In this document: piece by piece, positions 43,612-51,587 of the stretch | Layout of the letters: every line of letters begins with the position of its first letter | Position numbering within the stretch: the stretch's first letter is position 1 | Assembly (NCBI GenBank): GCA_050184295.1 | Contig: JBFXAM010000020.1 | Location: 1-51,587 of the forward strand | DNA length: 51,587 nt | Source: JBFXAM01 sp050184295 | GTDB lineage: Bacteria > Planctomycetota > Phycisphaerae > UBA1845 > Fen-1342 | Direction of reading: 5' to 3' | Position numbers and translations under genes: made by a program | The notes under the pieces: generated by a model | Seen by the model: only the letters and a program-made list of their open reading frames with translations | Database searches by the model: none | What the model was told of the DNA's origin: nothing

Positions 43612-45060
43612 ATGCACCCCCTGCTCGACCGCTTTGAGCAAACCGTCGCCAACCGCCCCGAGCGGGTCGCCGCCTCGGACCAGAGCCTGACGCTCGACTA
43701 TCGATCGTTCCGCGCCGTCGCCGGCGGGCTCGCGCAGCAGATCCAGTCGCGCGCCCGTGGGCCGAACGTCGGCGTGCTCGCGCCCACGTCGACGGCGTGT
43801 GCCGCGGCGATCTTCGCCTGCTGGTACGCCGGAAAGGCGGTTGTGCCGCTCAACTTCCTGCTCGCCCCGGAAGAGCTGGCGCGGATCATCCGCGACGCCG
43901 AACTCGATCTCATACTGACGATCGAGCGCTTCGCCGCCCCGCTCGTGGCCGCCGGCGTCAATGTCCTGCTGCTCGATGGAACCTCGCTCGTGCCCGGCGC
44001 CGCGACCGCGCCAACCGCGCTGCCCGAGCGGCTCGCGACGCTGCTCTACACGAGCGGCACCTCCGCCGAGCCAAAGGGCGTCCGGCTCACCTTCGACAAT
44101 CTGACGCAGAACGCGCTCGCCGCGATCGAGCACGCCCGCATCGACCCCTCGCAGGTCTTTCTCAGCGTGCTGCCGCAGTTTCACAGCTTCGGCTTCACGG
44201 CGATGACCGTGCTGCCGCTCACGCTGGGCGCGACCGTGCACTACCTGCCGCGCTACAGCCCGGTCGCGGTCGTGGATACGATCCGGGAGAAGCAGGTGTC
44301 GATCTTCATGGCGGTCGCGAGCATGTACGGACCGATCGCGGCGCTGAAAAGTGCACCTGCCGACGCGCTGCGCAGCATCAAGATCGCGGTGAGCGGCGGC
44401 GAGCCCCTCTCGATGCGCGTCGCGGACGCGATCGAGCAGCGCTTCGGCGTGACGCTGCTGGAGGGCTATGGGCTCACGGAGACGTCGCCCGTTGTCTCAA
44501 TGAACATGCCCTGGGCGCACAAGCGCGGCTCGGTGGGCAAGCCGTTGCCCGGCGTGCGCGTCTGGGCGCTCGACGACCAGGGTCGCGAGGCGGCGGCGGG
44601 CGTGGACGGCGAACTCGTCGTGCAGGGCCACTGCGTCATGAGCGGCTATCACAACAAGCCCGACGCGACCGCCGCCGCGATCCGCGACGGCGTCTTTCGC
44701 ACCGGCGACATCGGACACGTCGACGCCGACGGCTTCGTGTTCATCACCGGGCGCAAGAAGGAGATGATGATCATTGGCGGCGAAAACGTCTATCCGCGCG
44801 AGATCGAGACGGTGCTGCTCGATCATCCGGCGGTCGCGGACGCCGCGGTGATCGGGGTGCGTGACGACGTGCGCGGCGAGCTGCCGTACGCGTTTGTCAT
44901 CCTGCGCGAAGGCGCCGCGACGGACGCCACCGCGCTGCGCGAGTTCTGCCGGACGCGTCTGGCAGGCTACAAGGTGCCGCGCGAGGTGGAGCTTGCGAGC
45001 GACCTGCCGCGCAGCCCAACGGGGAAGATACTGAAGCGGGCGCTCAAGCCGCGGCCATGA
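43612..45060 (+). CDS. AMP-dependent acyl-CoA synthetase/ligase
   Basis: 482 residues from ATG 43612, with GGAG seven bases upstream. An ANL-superfamily enzyme that makes an acyl-AMP and then an acyl-CoA. Motifs: P-loop LLYTSGTSAEPKGVRLT, A5 EGYGLTETSPVV, A7 FRTGDIGHVDADGFVFITGRKKEMMIIGGENVYPREIE, and A10 SPTGKILKRAL with the catalytic Lys. This resembles long-chain fatty acid CoA ligases. It lies 59 bases after ftsY. The acyl chain is not predictable. Confidence 0.92.
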   Translation: MHPLLDRFEQTVANRPERVAASDQSLTLDYRSFRAVAGGLAQQIQSRARGPNVGVLAPTSTACAAAIFACWYAGKAVVPLNFLLAPEELARIIRDAELDLILTIERFAAPLVAAGVNVLLLDGTSLVPGAATAPTALPERLATLLYTSGTSAEPKGVRLTFDNLTQNALAAIEHARIDPSQVFLSVLPQFHSFGFTAMTVLPLTLGATVHYLPRYSPVAVVDTIREKQVSIFMAVASMYGPIAALKSAPADALRSIKIAVSGGEPLSMRVADAIEQRFGVTLLEGYGLTETSPVVSMNMPWAHKRGSVGKPLPGVRVWALDDQGREAAAGVDGELVVQGHCVMSGYHNKPDATAAAIRDGVFRTGDIGHVDADGFVFITGRKKEMMIIGGENVYPREIETVLLDHPAVADAAVIGVRDDVRGELPYAFVILREGAATDATALREFCRTRLAGYKVPREVELASDLPRSPTGKILKRALKPRP

Positions 45061-45209
45061 CGCCCTGTCCGCGTCCCACTCACGCCGCCGCCCCGCGCCC
45101 CACTCACACCGGCACGCGCGACCCAATCACCGCGCCGTCCGTCCGAAACCCGCCGTAACCGCAATCCCACCGCGCGCCGCGTGTACAAACGAATCGAGAC
45201 CGGCGGCGA

Positions 45210-45239
45210 TTGTCACGAGCCGGGAAATCAGAGTAGCAT
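45210..45239 (+). promoter_or_regulatory. Possible promoter of the small lipoprotein gene
   Basis: TTGTCA (45210-45215) and TAGCAT (45234-45239), 18 bases apart, 82 bases before the ATG at 45322. The rest of the gap 45061-45321 shows nothing else. Confidence 0.4.
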
Positions 45240-45321
45240 ACTCCGCCGTCAGCCCCGTCGGCTGCAAACGCGCTTCGCCGATCGGCACAACCCGGCGGGG
45301 TCCAGGACACGGAGTCTGCGA

Positions 45322-45534
45322 ATGAAACGATTGATCGCCTACACGCACCGCGGCCTGCACAAGCTCACGCTGCTCGCTGGCGGCACGACGCTCATTCTCG
45401 GCGGCTGCGACCCCAGTATCCAGGCGACGGTCGAGGAAGGAATCATCGGCGTCGTGAACACCGGCATCGGCGCGTTCATCGGCGCCTTTGCGGATGTCGT
45501 GATCGAGGCGATTCAGCAACAGAACATGACGTAA
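45322..45534 (+). CDS. Small lipoprotein-like protein
   Basis: 70 residues from ATG 45322 with GGAG seven bases upstream. MKRLIAYTHRGLHKLTLLAGGTTLILGGCDPS has a basic n-region, a hydrophobic core and a lipobox-like LGGC. The mature part (IQATVEEGIIGVVNTGIGAFIGAFADVVIEAIQQQNMT) is a single amphipathic/hydrophobic stretch. No family recognised with certainty; similar tiny lipoproteins occur in planctomycetes. Its own promoter-like sequence lies upstream. Confidence 0.65.
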   Translation: MKRLIAYTHRGLHKLTLLAGGTTLILGGCDPSIQATVEEGIIGVVNTGIGAFIGAFADVVIEAIQQQNMT

Positions 45535-45690
45535 CCGCGCCGGCGCCGTGCCGCCGGCGGTCGCGGTCGGCGGCGGTTTCTCACCGCGCCGGCCCGGTTC
45601 GCGATGAGTCGCATGTCCGCCGCGCCGCGTCCGGTGCGGGATGCAACCGCCGCACGCGTGCGTGAGCACGACCGTCGACGCGAGCCCCTC

Positions 45691-46632
45691 ATGTCCGACC
45701 CGCTGCTGCGGATTCAGAATCTCCGCGTTCAATTCGGCCGGTTTCTGGCGGTTGACGATCTCTCGTTCACTTTGTATGCCGGACAACTGCTCGGCATGAT
45801 CGGTCCGAACGGGGCGGGCAAGACGACGACGCTGCGCGCCGCCGCCGGGCTCCAGGCGCCCAGCACCGGCTCGATCCACGTGCTGGGCTTCGACGTGACG
45901 CAGCACCGCACCGAAGTCGGGTATCACCTCGGCTTCGCGCCCGACTCGCCCCAGGCGTACGACGCGCTGACGGTCGAGCAGTTCCTGCGGTTCATCGGCT
46001 ATTGCTACAAGCTGCCAGGGCCGCTGCTCAGCGAGCGGATCGACCACTGGCTGGAGGCGCTCTGGCTGAACGAGAAGCGCGCCGCGAAGGTGGGTGCGCT
46101 GTCGCGCGGCATGCGCCAGCGACTGACGGTGGCGCGGACCTTGTTGCCCGACCCGCACGTGGTGCTGCTCGATGAACCGGCGGCGGGGCTCGACCCCGCC
46201 GGGCGGATTCAGTTCCGCCAGCTGCTCGCGAGCCTGCGCGATCAGGGCAAGGCCGTGATCGTCTCGTCGCACATCCTGGCCGACCTCGCGGAGTACTGCA
46301 CGCACATCGCGATCATGGAACGCGGGCGGGTGAAGAGCTATGGCACCGTTGCACAGGTCGCGGGCGCCGGCGGCGCAGACCGCTGCCACTATCGCGTGCG
46401 GCTCGCGCAATCGGTCGGCGACGCGGCGACGCGCCTGGCGGCGATTCCGAACACGGTCGTTGTGCAGGTCGACAGCGACCAGCTCACGCTGGAAGCCGGC
46501 GCGGAGCGCAGCGACGCGGCGGCGCTGCTCGCGGCGCTGATCCACGCCGGGCTGCCCGTCGCCGAATTCCACGCGCAGCGTCCGGACCTGGAACAGGCGT
46601 ATTTGCGGAGCGGCATCGGGCAGGTCGATTAG
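45691..46632 (+). CDS. ABC transporter ATPase, ABC-2 exporter type
   Basis: 313 residues from ATG 45691 (an in-frame ATG at 45604 gives an unlikely Arg-rich extension). Walker A GPNGAGKTTT, Q-loop region GFAPDSPQAYDALTVEQFL, signature LSRGMRQRLTVARTLL, Walker B VVLLDEPAAGLDP and switch SSHI. The C-terminal domain resembles DUF4162-type tails of drug/lipid exporters. It is followed after 57 bases by its likely membrane partner. Substrate unknown. Confidence 0.9.
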   Translation: MSDPLLRIQNLRVQFGRFLAVDDLSFTLYAGQLLGMIGPNGAGKTTTLRAAAGLQAPSTGSIHVLGFDVTQHRTEVGYHLGFAPDSPQAYDALTVEQFLRFIGYCYKLPGPLLSERIDHWLEALWLNEKRAAKVGALSRGMRQRLTVARTLLPDPHVVLLDEPAAGLDPAGRIQFRQLLASLRDQGKAVIVSSHILADLAEYCTHIAIMERGRVKSYGTVAQVAGAGGADRCHYRVRLAQSVGDAATRLAAIPNTVVVQVDSDQLTLEAGAERSDAAALLAALIHAGLPVAEFHAQRPDLEQAYLRSGIGQVD

Positions 46633-46689
46633 GCGGCGCCGCTCCGCGGGCACGCCGGGACTGACGGTGTTTCAAGGGAAGCTCGTGCG

Positions 46690-48222
46690 ATGACAGCCAA
46701 CCCGCTCTTCTGGCTCAACTTCCGGCTCGCCGGCGCGTGGCGCAGCCTGCTCACCGGAGTTGGCCTGCTGTCGGCGGCGGTGCTCGTATTCGCGGGCATC
46801 AGCTACCGCATGGCGTCTCCGGGGGCGGCGGCGGGCGTCAGCGGGACGTGGCTCGGAATCATCACGCTGGCACAGTCGGCGTTTCTGCTGCTCGCCGCCC
46901 CCGCCGCCGTCCGAAAGGCCGTGCTGCGCGACTTTCAGACGGGCATGATCGAGTCGCATCGTCTGTCGCCGATGAGCGGGTTGAAAGTCGTGCTCGGTTA
47001 CCTGACCGGCGCGCCCGTGCTGGTCTATGTGCTCTATGCGCTCGGGCTGGTGTTCGGCAGCTTCTTCGTCGGACACTACACGCTGTCGGTCGGCGTGCCG
47101 CAGGCCGCCGGCAGTTGGTACTTCGTGCAAGGCTGCCTCGTGCTGCTGTCGTTCATGATCTGCTCGATCATCCTGCTGGTCGCGCTGAGCACGTCGGGGA
47201 AGACCAACGTCGTCGGGCTGCTGATCATCGGACTGATCTTCGGCGGCTGGACCATTGTCGCGGTCGTGCCCGGGCTCGCGCTGATGACCGGCCTGATGTC
47301 GGTCGACTTGCTGTTCGCGATGGTGAGCAACCCGCGCGCCGGCGGCACGCTCACGGGCAATCCGCTCGTGCTTCCGCTCGCGGCGCTGACCCAACTGGTG
47401 TTCGGAACCATCTTTGTGCTCGCCAGCGCGCGAAAGGTCCGCTACCCCGAGCGGGCCATGTTCAGCATTCCGCTGGTGCTGACGCTCCTCGCGACCTGGG
47501 CGGCGACGCTGGTTCTGGGCGTGGCGCTGCTGCCCGCGAAATCGAACATCTCATTGGGCTTCGAGGAAGTCGGCGCCGCCGCGCAGGTGATCGGCTCGGC
47601 GATCGCGTTCATGCTCGTCGCGCTGCTCGCCGTCGTCGCCGCCGCCGTCGAGCTCTATCACGTCGACCGTGCGGCCGCGTTCGATCGGACGGCGTTGCGG
47701 CGGGCCATCCCGCCGCTGCTGATGCCCCTGTTGCTGGCCGCCGCGATGGCGGGGCTGACGTTGCTGCTTGCCACGATGCATCGCAACGTCGACGCGCTGC
47801 CGGCCGGGATTCTGACCACGCTTCAGGATCGGCCCTGGCGGATTGCGCTGTTCTGCGCCGCGCTGCTGACATTCTGGACCGACCTGGCGCTGGTCTACGT
47901 GGCCGTGGCGCAAGGCACCAGCGTTTTCCGCCGCGTGTTGATCGCGGCGCTGGTGCTCAAGGTCGGCCCGTTGCTGTTCGACGGCGGCGCGATCATCGCG
48001 TATGAGCAGGTGGACCGCGACTGGACGCCCGCCGATCTGGGGTTCAGCGGCGGGTCGCCGGTCGGGACGTACGTGCTTTCGGCGCTGCCGGCCATGAACC
48101 CCTGGCCGGGGATCATCATGCAGGGCGTCATTGCAGGGCTGGCGACCTGGTGGGCACTGAGCGTCCGCAAGCGGCTCTTTCAGGGCGCGGCGACAACGCC
48201 GGTCGCGCGGCCGGCGGTGTGA
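46690..48222 (+). CDS. ABC-2-type permease partner
   Basis: 510 residues and about 10-12 hydrophobic segments. The first half (LLTGVGLLSAAVLVFAGISY, then DFQTGMIESHRLSPMSGLKVVLGYLTGAPVLVYVLYALGLVFGSFF) has the coupling-helix and permease pattern of ABC-2 gliding/export proteins. It lacks any ATPase motif. Position and strand pair it with the ATPase at 45691-46632 as one exporter. Confidence 0.82.
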   Translation: MTANPLFWLNFRLAGAWRSLLTGVGLLSAAVLVFAGISYRMASPGAAAGVSGTWLGIITLAQSAFLLLAAPAAVRKAVLRDFQTGMIESHRLSPMSGLKVVLGYLTGAPVLVYVLYALGLVFGSFFVGHYTLSVGVPQAAGSWYFVQGCLVLLSFMICSIILLVALSTSGKTNVVGLLIIGLIFGGWTIVAVVPGLALMTGLMSVDLLFAMVSNPRAGGTLTGNPLVLPLAALTQLVFGTIFVLASARKVRYPERAMFSIPLVLTLLATWAATLVLGVALLPAKSNISLGFEEVGAAAQVIGSAIAFMLVALLAVVAAAVELYHVDRAAAFDRTALRRAIPPLLMPLLLAAAMAGLTLLLATMHRNVDALPAGILTTLQDRPWRIALFCAALLTFWTDLALVYVAVAQGTSVFRRVLIAALVLKVGPLLFDGGAIIAYEQVDRDWTPADLGFSGGSPVGTYVLSALPAMNPWPGIIMQGVIAGLATWWALSVRKRLFQGAATTPVARPAV

Positions 48223-48322
48223 CGGACGGGGGCCGAGGGGCGCGGGCCAGCGCCTCCGGTTGCGCATCGCTTCGCAGCCGCCAAATCCCCTGAAAACGCG
48301 GGACGCGGCGCCGCCAATTCCT

Positions 48323-48328
48323 TACTAT
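48323..48328 (+). promoter_or_regulatory. -10-like TACTAT before mqnE
   Basis: TACTAT, 82 bases before the mqnE ATG; no convincing -35. Confidence 0.3.
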
Positions 48329-48410
48329 CCACGCCTGCCCAGACCCCGGGGGCGGCGCTGCGTCGTCGCGCGTCCGTCGCACACGCCGGGGCGACCCGGG
48401 AGTCCTGCGA

Positions 48411-49718
48411 ATGCTCGTCGCTGACGCACCGCTCATCGACCCGGCGCTCGAACCGATCCGCGAACGAGTGCTCGCCGGCGAACGCCTCGGCTACGACGAC
48501 GGCGTCGCGCTCTATCGCACGCGCGACCTGTTCACGCTCGGCGAGCTGGCGAACGTCGTTCGCGAGCGGCTGCACGGGCGGAACGTCTATTACAACATCA
48601 ACCGCCACATCAACTACACCAACTACTGCGTCCTGCGGTGCAAGTTCTGTGCGTTTTATCGCGCGCTCGACGGGAAGTCCGGCCTGACGGAGCTCTCGAA
48701 CACCGCGGGGTATGCGTACTCGCTCGACGAGATCGTCGAAATCGCCGCCGACGCCGAGCGCGCCGGCGCCACCGAGGTGCACATCGTCGGCGGGCTTCAT
48801 CCGAAGTTGCCGTTCGAATTCTACACCGATCTTTGCCGGGCGATTCGGCAACGCTGCCCCGGGCTGCACATCAAGGCGTTCACCGCGATCGAGATCATCC
48901 ATTTCACGCGCATCAGCAAGCCGCGGCGGAGCATTCACGACGTGCTGATCGCGCTGCGCGAGGCCGGGCTTGACAGCCTGCCCGGCGGCGGCGCGGAGAT
49001 TTTCGACGAGCGTGTCCACGCCGAAGTGTTCAAGAACAAGGTCGGCGAGCAGGGCTGGTTCGACGTACACCGCGCGGCCCACGCGCTGGGCATCCCCACC
49101 AACGCGACCATGCTTTACGGCCACGTCGAGACGCCGGAGGAGCGCATCCGCCACCTGATCAAGCTCCGCGAGCATCAGGATGAATCGCTGGGGCGCATGC
49201 GGAGCAACGCATGCGGAGTGCAGCGCGAAAGCGGAAGTTCGAAGGACGAAGGCCGGACGAAAACCCCGCCTGAAGCGACGGGCGCGATCGACGCCGCGCT
49301 CCAGGCTCCACGTTCCGCCCCGGCGCCGCAGGCCGCGTTTCAGTGCTGCATCCCGCTTTCGTTCATACCCGATGGCAGCGCGTTGGCGCACCTGCCCGGA
49401 CCGACCGGCCTCGACGACCTGCGCACGCTCGCGATCGCGCGGCTGATGCTCGACAACGTGCCGCACATCAAGGCGTTCTGGATCATGCAGTCGCCGAAGC
49501 TTTCGCAGGTCGCGTTGAGCTGGGGCGTCGACGACTTCGACGGGACGGTCGTGTGGTATGACATCACGAAGCGCGAGGGGCACGGCACGAACCGCCAGGA
49601 GCTGAGCGTCGAGCAGATTCGCCGGCTCATCCGCGAGGCGGGCGGCGTGCCGATCGAGCGCGACACGCTCTATCGCGCGGTGCGCCGCGACGATGCGGGG
49701 CGCGTCATCCGCGGCTGA
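48411..49718 (+). CDS. mqnE: Aminofutalosine synthase MqnE with an inserted segment
   Basis: 435 residues. A radical SAM enzyme that joins 3-(1-carboxyvinyloxy)benzoate and SAM in the futalosine route to menaquinone. The cluster motif CVLRCKFCAF is C-x3-C-x2-C, preceded by NVYYNINRHINYTNYC. It continues with EVHIVGGLHPKLPFEFY, IKAFTAIEI, LPGGGAEIFDERV, NATMLYGHVETPEERI, SFIPDGS and WIMQSPKLSQVALSWGVDDFDGTVV, which is the MqnE/MqnC family pattern. Between REHQDES and AAFQCCIPLSF sits an extra stretch of about 47 residues (about 49190-49330) of low-complexity Ser/Arg/Pro composition. It is in frame and may be a surface loop. Confidence 0.9.
   Translation: MLVADAPLIDPALEPIRERVLAGERLGYDDGVALYRTRDLFTLGELANVVRERLHGRNVYYNINRHINYTNYCVLRCKFCAFYRALDGKSGLTELSNTAGYAYSLDEIVEIAADAERAGATEVHIVGGLHPKLPFEFYTDLCRAIRQRCPGLHIKAFTAIEIIHFTRISKPRRSIHDVLIALREAGLDSLPGGGAEIFDERVHAEVFKNKVGEQGWFDVHRAAHALGIPTNATMLYGHVETPEERIRHLIKLREHQDESLGRMRSNACGVQRESGSSKDEGRTKTPPEATGAIDAALQAPRSAPAPQAAFQCCIPLSFIPDGSALAHLPGPTGLDDLRTLAIARLMLDNVPHIKAFWIMQSPKLSQVALSWGVDDFDGTVVWYDITKREGHGTNRQELSVEQIRRLIREAGGVPIERDTLYRAVRRDDAGRVIRG
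49194..49330 (+). repeat. In-frame repeat-like insertion in mqnE
   Basis: Begins with a direct repeat CGCATGCGGAG (49194-49204 and 49208-49218), followed by GCGGAAGTTCGAAGGACGAA-like bases. It shares CGAAGGACG and GCGGAGTG-type words with 50057-50175. It adds about 47 codons without breaking the frame. Confidence 0.55.
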
Positions 49719-49782
49719 ATTCCCGCGAGAGCGACGCGGCCGCTCGGACGCGGCACGAAATGCGGGCGGCGCGCCGCGCGCT

Positions 49783-50040
49783 TTATCCGGTCACCGCGCC
49801 GCTCACGAAGAACACCCACCCGACCGCTTCCACGGCGCTGACGATCAGTGCCAGCACCGCGAACGGCACGTCGCCACCGCGGCGAAACGCGACGATCGAT
49901 GCGACGCACGCCGCCGGCACGCCCAGCAGGATCGCGCTCGGACCGAGCGCGGCGAGCGGGTGGCCTCAGCAGAACGCCATCGAGAGCGGCACGCCTGCGA
50001 CGGGGACTCCGCACAACGCCAAGGCCAGCTTACCGGTCAT
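49783..50040 (-). pseudogene. Small membrane protein gene with in-frame TGA
   Basis: From ATG 50040, with GAGGG six bases upstream, the frame reads MTGKLALALCGVPVAGVPLSMAFC, then TGA (49966-49968), then GHPLAALGPSAILLGVPAACVASIVAFRRGGDVPFAVLALIVSAVEAVGWVFFVSGAVTG and TAA: 84 residues plus the TGA codon. Both sides form coherent hydrophobic helices, so the gene was one unit. The simplest reading is a nonsense mutation. Alternatively TGA is decoded as selenocysteine next to Cys24. A perfect 19-base palindrome follows 14 bases after the TGA. No selenocysteine machinery is visible in the window. Confidence 0.5.
49933..49951 (-). other. Palindrome downstream of the in-frame TGA
   Basis: CGCGCTCGG and CCGAGCGCG flank one base. 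As RNA on the minus strand it forms an eight-pair stem with a three-base loop (GTC), about 22 bases from the TGA to the loop. Confidence 0.4.
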
Positions 50041-50056
50041 GCGATACCCTCATGCC

Positions 50057-50175
50057 CTTCGAGTGCAGGACGCAGAGCAAGAACCAGGAATCAAGTTGGC
50101 TCTGCGGTTTGCGTCCTTCGTTCGTGCTTCAGCCGCACTTTTTCTGAATTCCGCGTTCATCACTCTGCATGAGCG
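50057..50175. repeat. Repeat-like, AT-richer patch between small gene and paaD
   Basis: Read on the minus strand it has the words GCAGAGTGATGAACGCGGAATT, with further GTGCGGCTGAAGCACGAACGAAGGACGC-like bases, distinctly different from the surrounding GC-rich DNA. It shares CGAAGGACG and GCGGAA words with the insertion in mqnE. No coding potential recognised. Confidence 0.5.
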
Positions 50176-50184
50176 CCTGGCGCG

Positions 50185-50868
50185 TCACACGCGCTTCATG
50201 TGCTCGAAGCTGTTCTTGCACGCGCGACAGTAGTAGATCATCTTGCAACGCGTCGGCCCGAACGGGCTTTCGAGCGTCGTGTCCGCCGAGGCGCACCACG
50301 GGCACGCGATAACGGCGGGCGCCGCGTCGCCGGGCGCGCCGCGGTCGGCGTCGCAGCTCGCACGATCGCCGGCAACGGGGCGCGCCCCGCCGCCCGTCTC
50401 CGCGTCGCGCTCGCCGACCGTCAGCGGCACAAACGACGTCGGCGGCGCGCACGTCGCGGCTCCGCCGCGCTCGGGAACGGTGATGCCCTTCGATTTCAGC
50501 GAAGCGCGGCCGGCGTCGCTGATGCGATCGACGGACCACGCGGGCTCGTAAACGAAGTTCACGCGCACCGCGCCGACCCCGGGCAGCGCCCGGAGCCTTC
50601 GGATGATCGACTCTTCGATCACGAGCAGCGCCGGGCAGCCGACGAACGTGGGCGTCACGTCGACCAGTACGCGTACGGGTTCCGCGTGCGCGGTCGCCGG
50701 CGCAGGCCGCACTGCGGCGTTGCGGGTGGCCGGCGTCGCGCCGCCGACGGCCGCGAGCGGCTCGACGCGCACATCCGCGACCATGCCGAGATCGACGATG
50801 CTGAGCGGCATCTCCGGATCATCGACCTGCCGCAACGCGTCCCAAAACTCTGCGGTGTGGATCTTCAC
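50185..50868 (-). CDS. paaD: Phenylacetyl-CoA epoxidase subunit PaaD
   Basis: 227 residues from GTG 50868. The N-terminal MIP18/DUF59-type domain (FWDALRQVDDPEMPLSIVDLGMVADVRV, then VRVLVDVTPTFVGCPALLVIEESIIRRLRALPGVGAVRVNFVYEPAWSVDRISDAGRASLKSKGI) is followed by a variable linker and a C-terminal zinc ribbon CPWCASADTTLESPFGPTRCKMIYYCRACKNSFEHMK. PaaD helps mature Fe-S parts of the phenylacetyl-CoA epoxidase. It is longer than usual (about 165) because of Ala/Pro inserts at about 38-65 and 140-185. Lies 37 bases after paaC. Confidence 0.9.
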   Translation of the reverse strand: MKIHTAEFWDALRQVDDPEMPLSIVDLGMVADVRVEPLAAVGGATPATRNAAVRPAPATAHAEPVRVLVDVTPTFVGCPALLVIEESIIRRLRALPGVGAVRVNFVYEPAWSVDRISDAGRASLKSKGITVPERGGAATCAPPTSFVPLTVGERDAETGGGARPVAGDRASCDADRGAPGDAAPAVIACPWCASADTTLESPFGPTRCKMIYYCRACKNSFEHMKRV

Positions 50869-50905
50869 GGAGCCCCACTCGATCCGGTGCCGCCGGACGA
50901 CGCGC

Positions 50906-51587
50906 TCACCATGTCGCCTCGGGGTCGGCAGCGGCGACTTCGGTCATCTCTGATCGTAGCGGCGCGAACTCGGGCGTGTGCTTGCCGCGCCGCCCACCCA
51001 CGAAGCCCGCCGCCGACGGCGCGAAGGTCGCGCGCAGTCCCGCGTCGGCGAGCACGCGCTGCACGGCCGTCTGCCAGACGCCAAACATGTCCGCGCCCGG
51101 GGTTCGCACGGTGGACGCGGCGCTGCTTAGCGGACTCGTTGTGGCCCCCGCGGCCTCGAGCGGCGGATAGACGCCGGCCGCTTCCAGTCGCTCCTGTCCC
51201 TCGGTGGGCTCGAACAGCGATGCCGCGTGAGGCGCCAGCCTCTCGAGCGCCGCCTGCACGCGCGTGCGCGAATCGCGCCCGCCTTGTCCCAGCCGCATGA
51301 CCCACTCGTCGGCATGAGATACGTGGTTGCGCTCTTCGGCGTGCATGCGGGCCGCGAGCTGTGCGACGGGCGCAACGCTCGAGCGCGCCAGCCGCGCGAG
51401 GCGCAGCAGGTCGAAGCGGTCGCAGAGCAGTTGCCGCACGATCGCGTAGCCGTAATCGAAGTCGTCGGCGAGCTCGACGATGGCGGCACAGCGGAATTCC
51501 TCCGGGCGGCGTGCGAACGCGAGCTTGTCGGCGGTGGTGTGGCGCCACGGGGCCACGAGCTGATAGATCGCGTTGGCAGATCGGAAG
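50906..51587 (-). CDS. paaC: Phenylacetyl-CoA epoxidase subunit PaaC, N-terminus missing
   Basis: The frame is open to the window edge. ANAIYQLVAPWRHTTADKLAFARRPEEFRCAAIVELADDFDYGYAIVRQLLCDRFDLLRLARLARSSVAPVAQLAARMHAEERNHVSHADEWVMRLGQGG is PaaC, the structural partner of the catalytic PaaA. The family has about 250 residues, so some N-terminal sequence lies beyond the edge. The last three codons (FRS) come from bases that match a sequencing adapter and should be ignored. Confidence 0.88.
   Translation of the reverse strand, partial: FRSANAIYQLVAPWRHTTADKLAFARRPEEFRCAAIVELADDFDYGYAIVRQLLCDRFDLLRLARLARSSVAPVAQLAARMHAEERNHVSHADEWVMRLGQGGRDSRTRVQAALERLAPHAASLFEPTEGQERLEAAGVYPPLEAAGATTSPLSSAASTVRTPGADMFGVWQTAVQRVLADAGLRATFAPSAAGFVGGRRGKHTPEFAPLRSEMTEVAAADPEATW
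51578..51587. other. Probable sequencing-adapter bases at the contig end
   Basis: AGATCGGAAG equals the first ten bases of the Illumina TruSeq adapter and ends the window exactly. Likely an untrimmed remnant and not genomic. Confidence 0.7.

Overview
High-GC bacterial DNA, most likely from a member of the Planctomycetota. The case rests on several signs: a very large Ser/Thr kinase fused to TPRs, a WD40 propeller protein with a signal peptide, a BatA-like von Willebrand protein, a futalosine-type menaquinone gene (mqnE), chains of metal-binding HMBD and YHS modules, and short palindromic repeats of the GCACCGGCT/AGCCGGTGC kind. The last ten bases equal the start of the Illumina TruSeq adapter, so the window is probably a whole assembled contig, perhaps from a metagenome, that ends inside paaC.

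Layout. 1-3931 (minus): a compact cassette of a TPR-CHAT protease-like protein, a small protein, a DUF2924 protein and a serine recombinase cut by the window edge. 3932-4640: an initiator tRNA with its own promoter and hairpin, plus repeats. 4641-6512: an insertion-sequence graveyard, with an IS256-type deletion derivative that keeps both terminal inverted repeats, an RHS remnant and an IS630-type C-terminal relic. 6646-15844 (minus): a copper/silver-type efflux locus (cusC, cusB, a six-HMBD periplasmic protein, cusA) and a secreted triple-YHS protein, with two dyads resembling BlaI/CopY operators in front of cusC. 16039-18791: debris and small genes, namely a truncated ECF sigma factor, DUF190, crcB, a frameshifted universal stress protein, and a tape-measure/RHS chimera.

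18748-51587 is mostly ordinary chromosome: kinase-TPR, M48 protease, Mla-type ATPase, malate dehydrogenase, a second triple-YHS protein, an MFS carrier that seems to start at CTG, purN, an Mpo1-like protein, a glycosyltransferase, a VWA/BatA protein, a B12-type radical SAM protein, an SDR and a TetR regulator. Next come DUF4287 and WD40 proteins, then ribH-nusB-ftsY-acyl-CoA ligase, an ABC exporter pair, mqnE, a small membrane gene with an in-frame TGA, and paaD/paaC.

How they fit together. The metal locus combines RND export from periplasm to outside with several secreted cysteine-rich metal-binding proteins, so periplasmic buffering looks as important as export. ribH, nusB and ftsY are tightly packed housekeeping genes. 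The cassette at 1-3931 is the most plausibly mobile part and carries the one caspase-like effector candidate. All homology calls are from reading motifs by eye; no database search was run.
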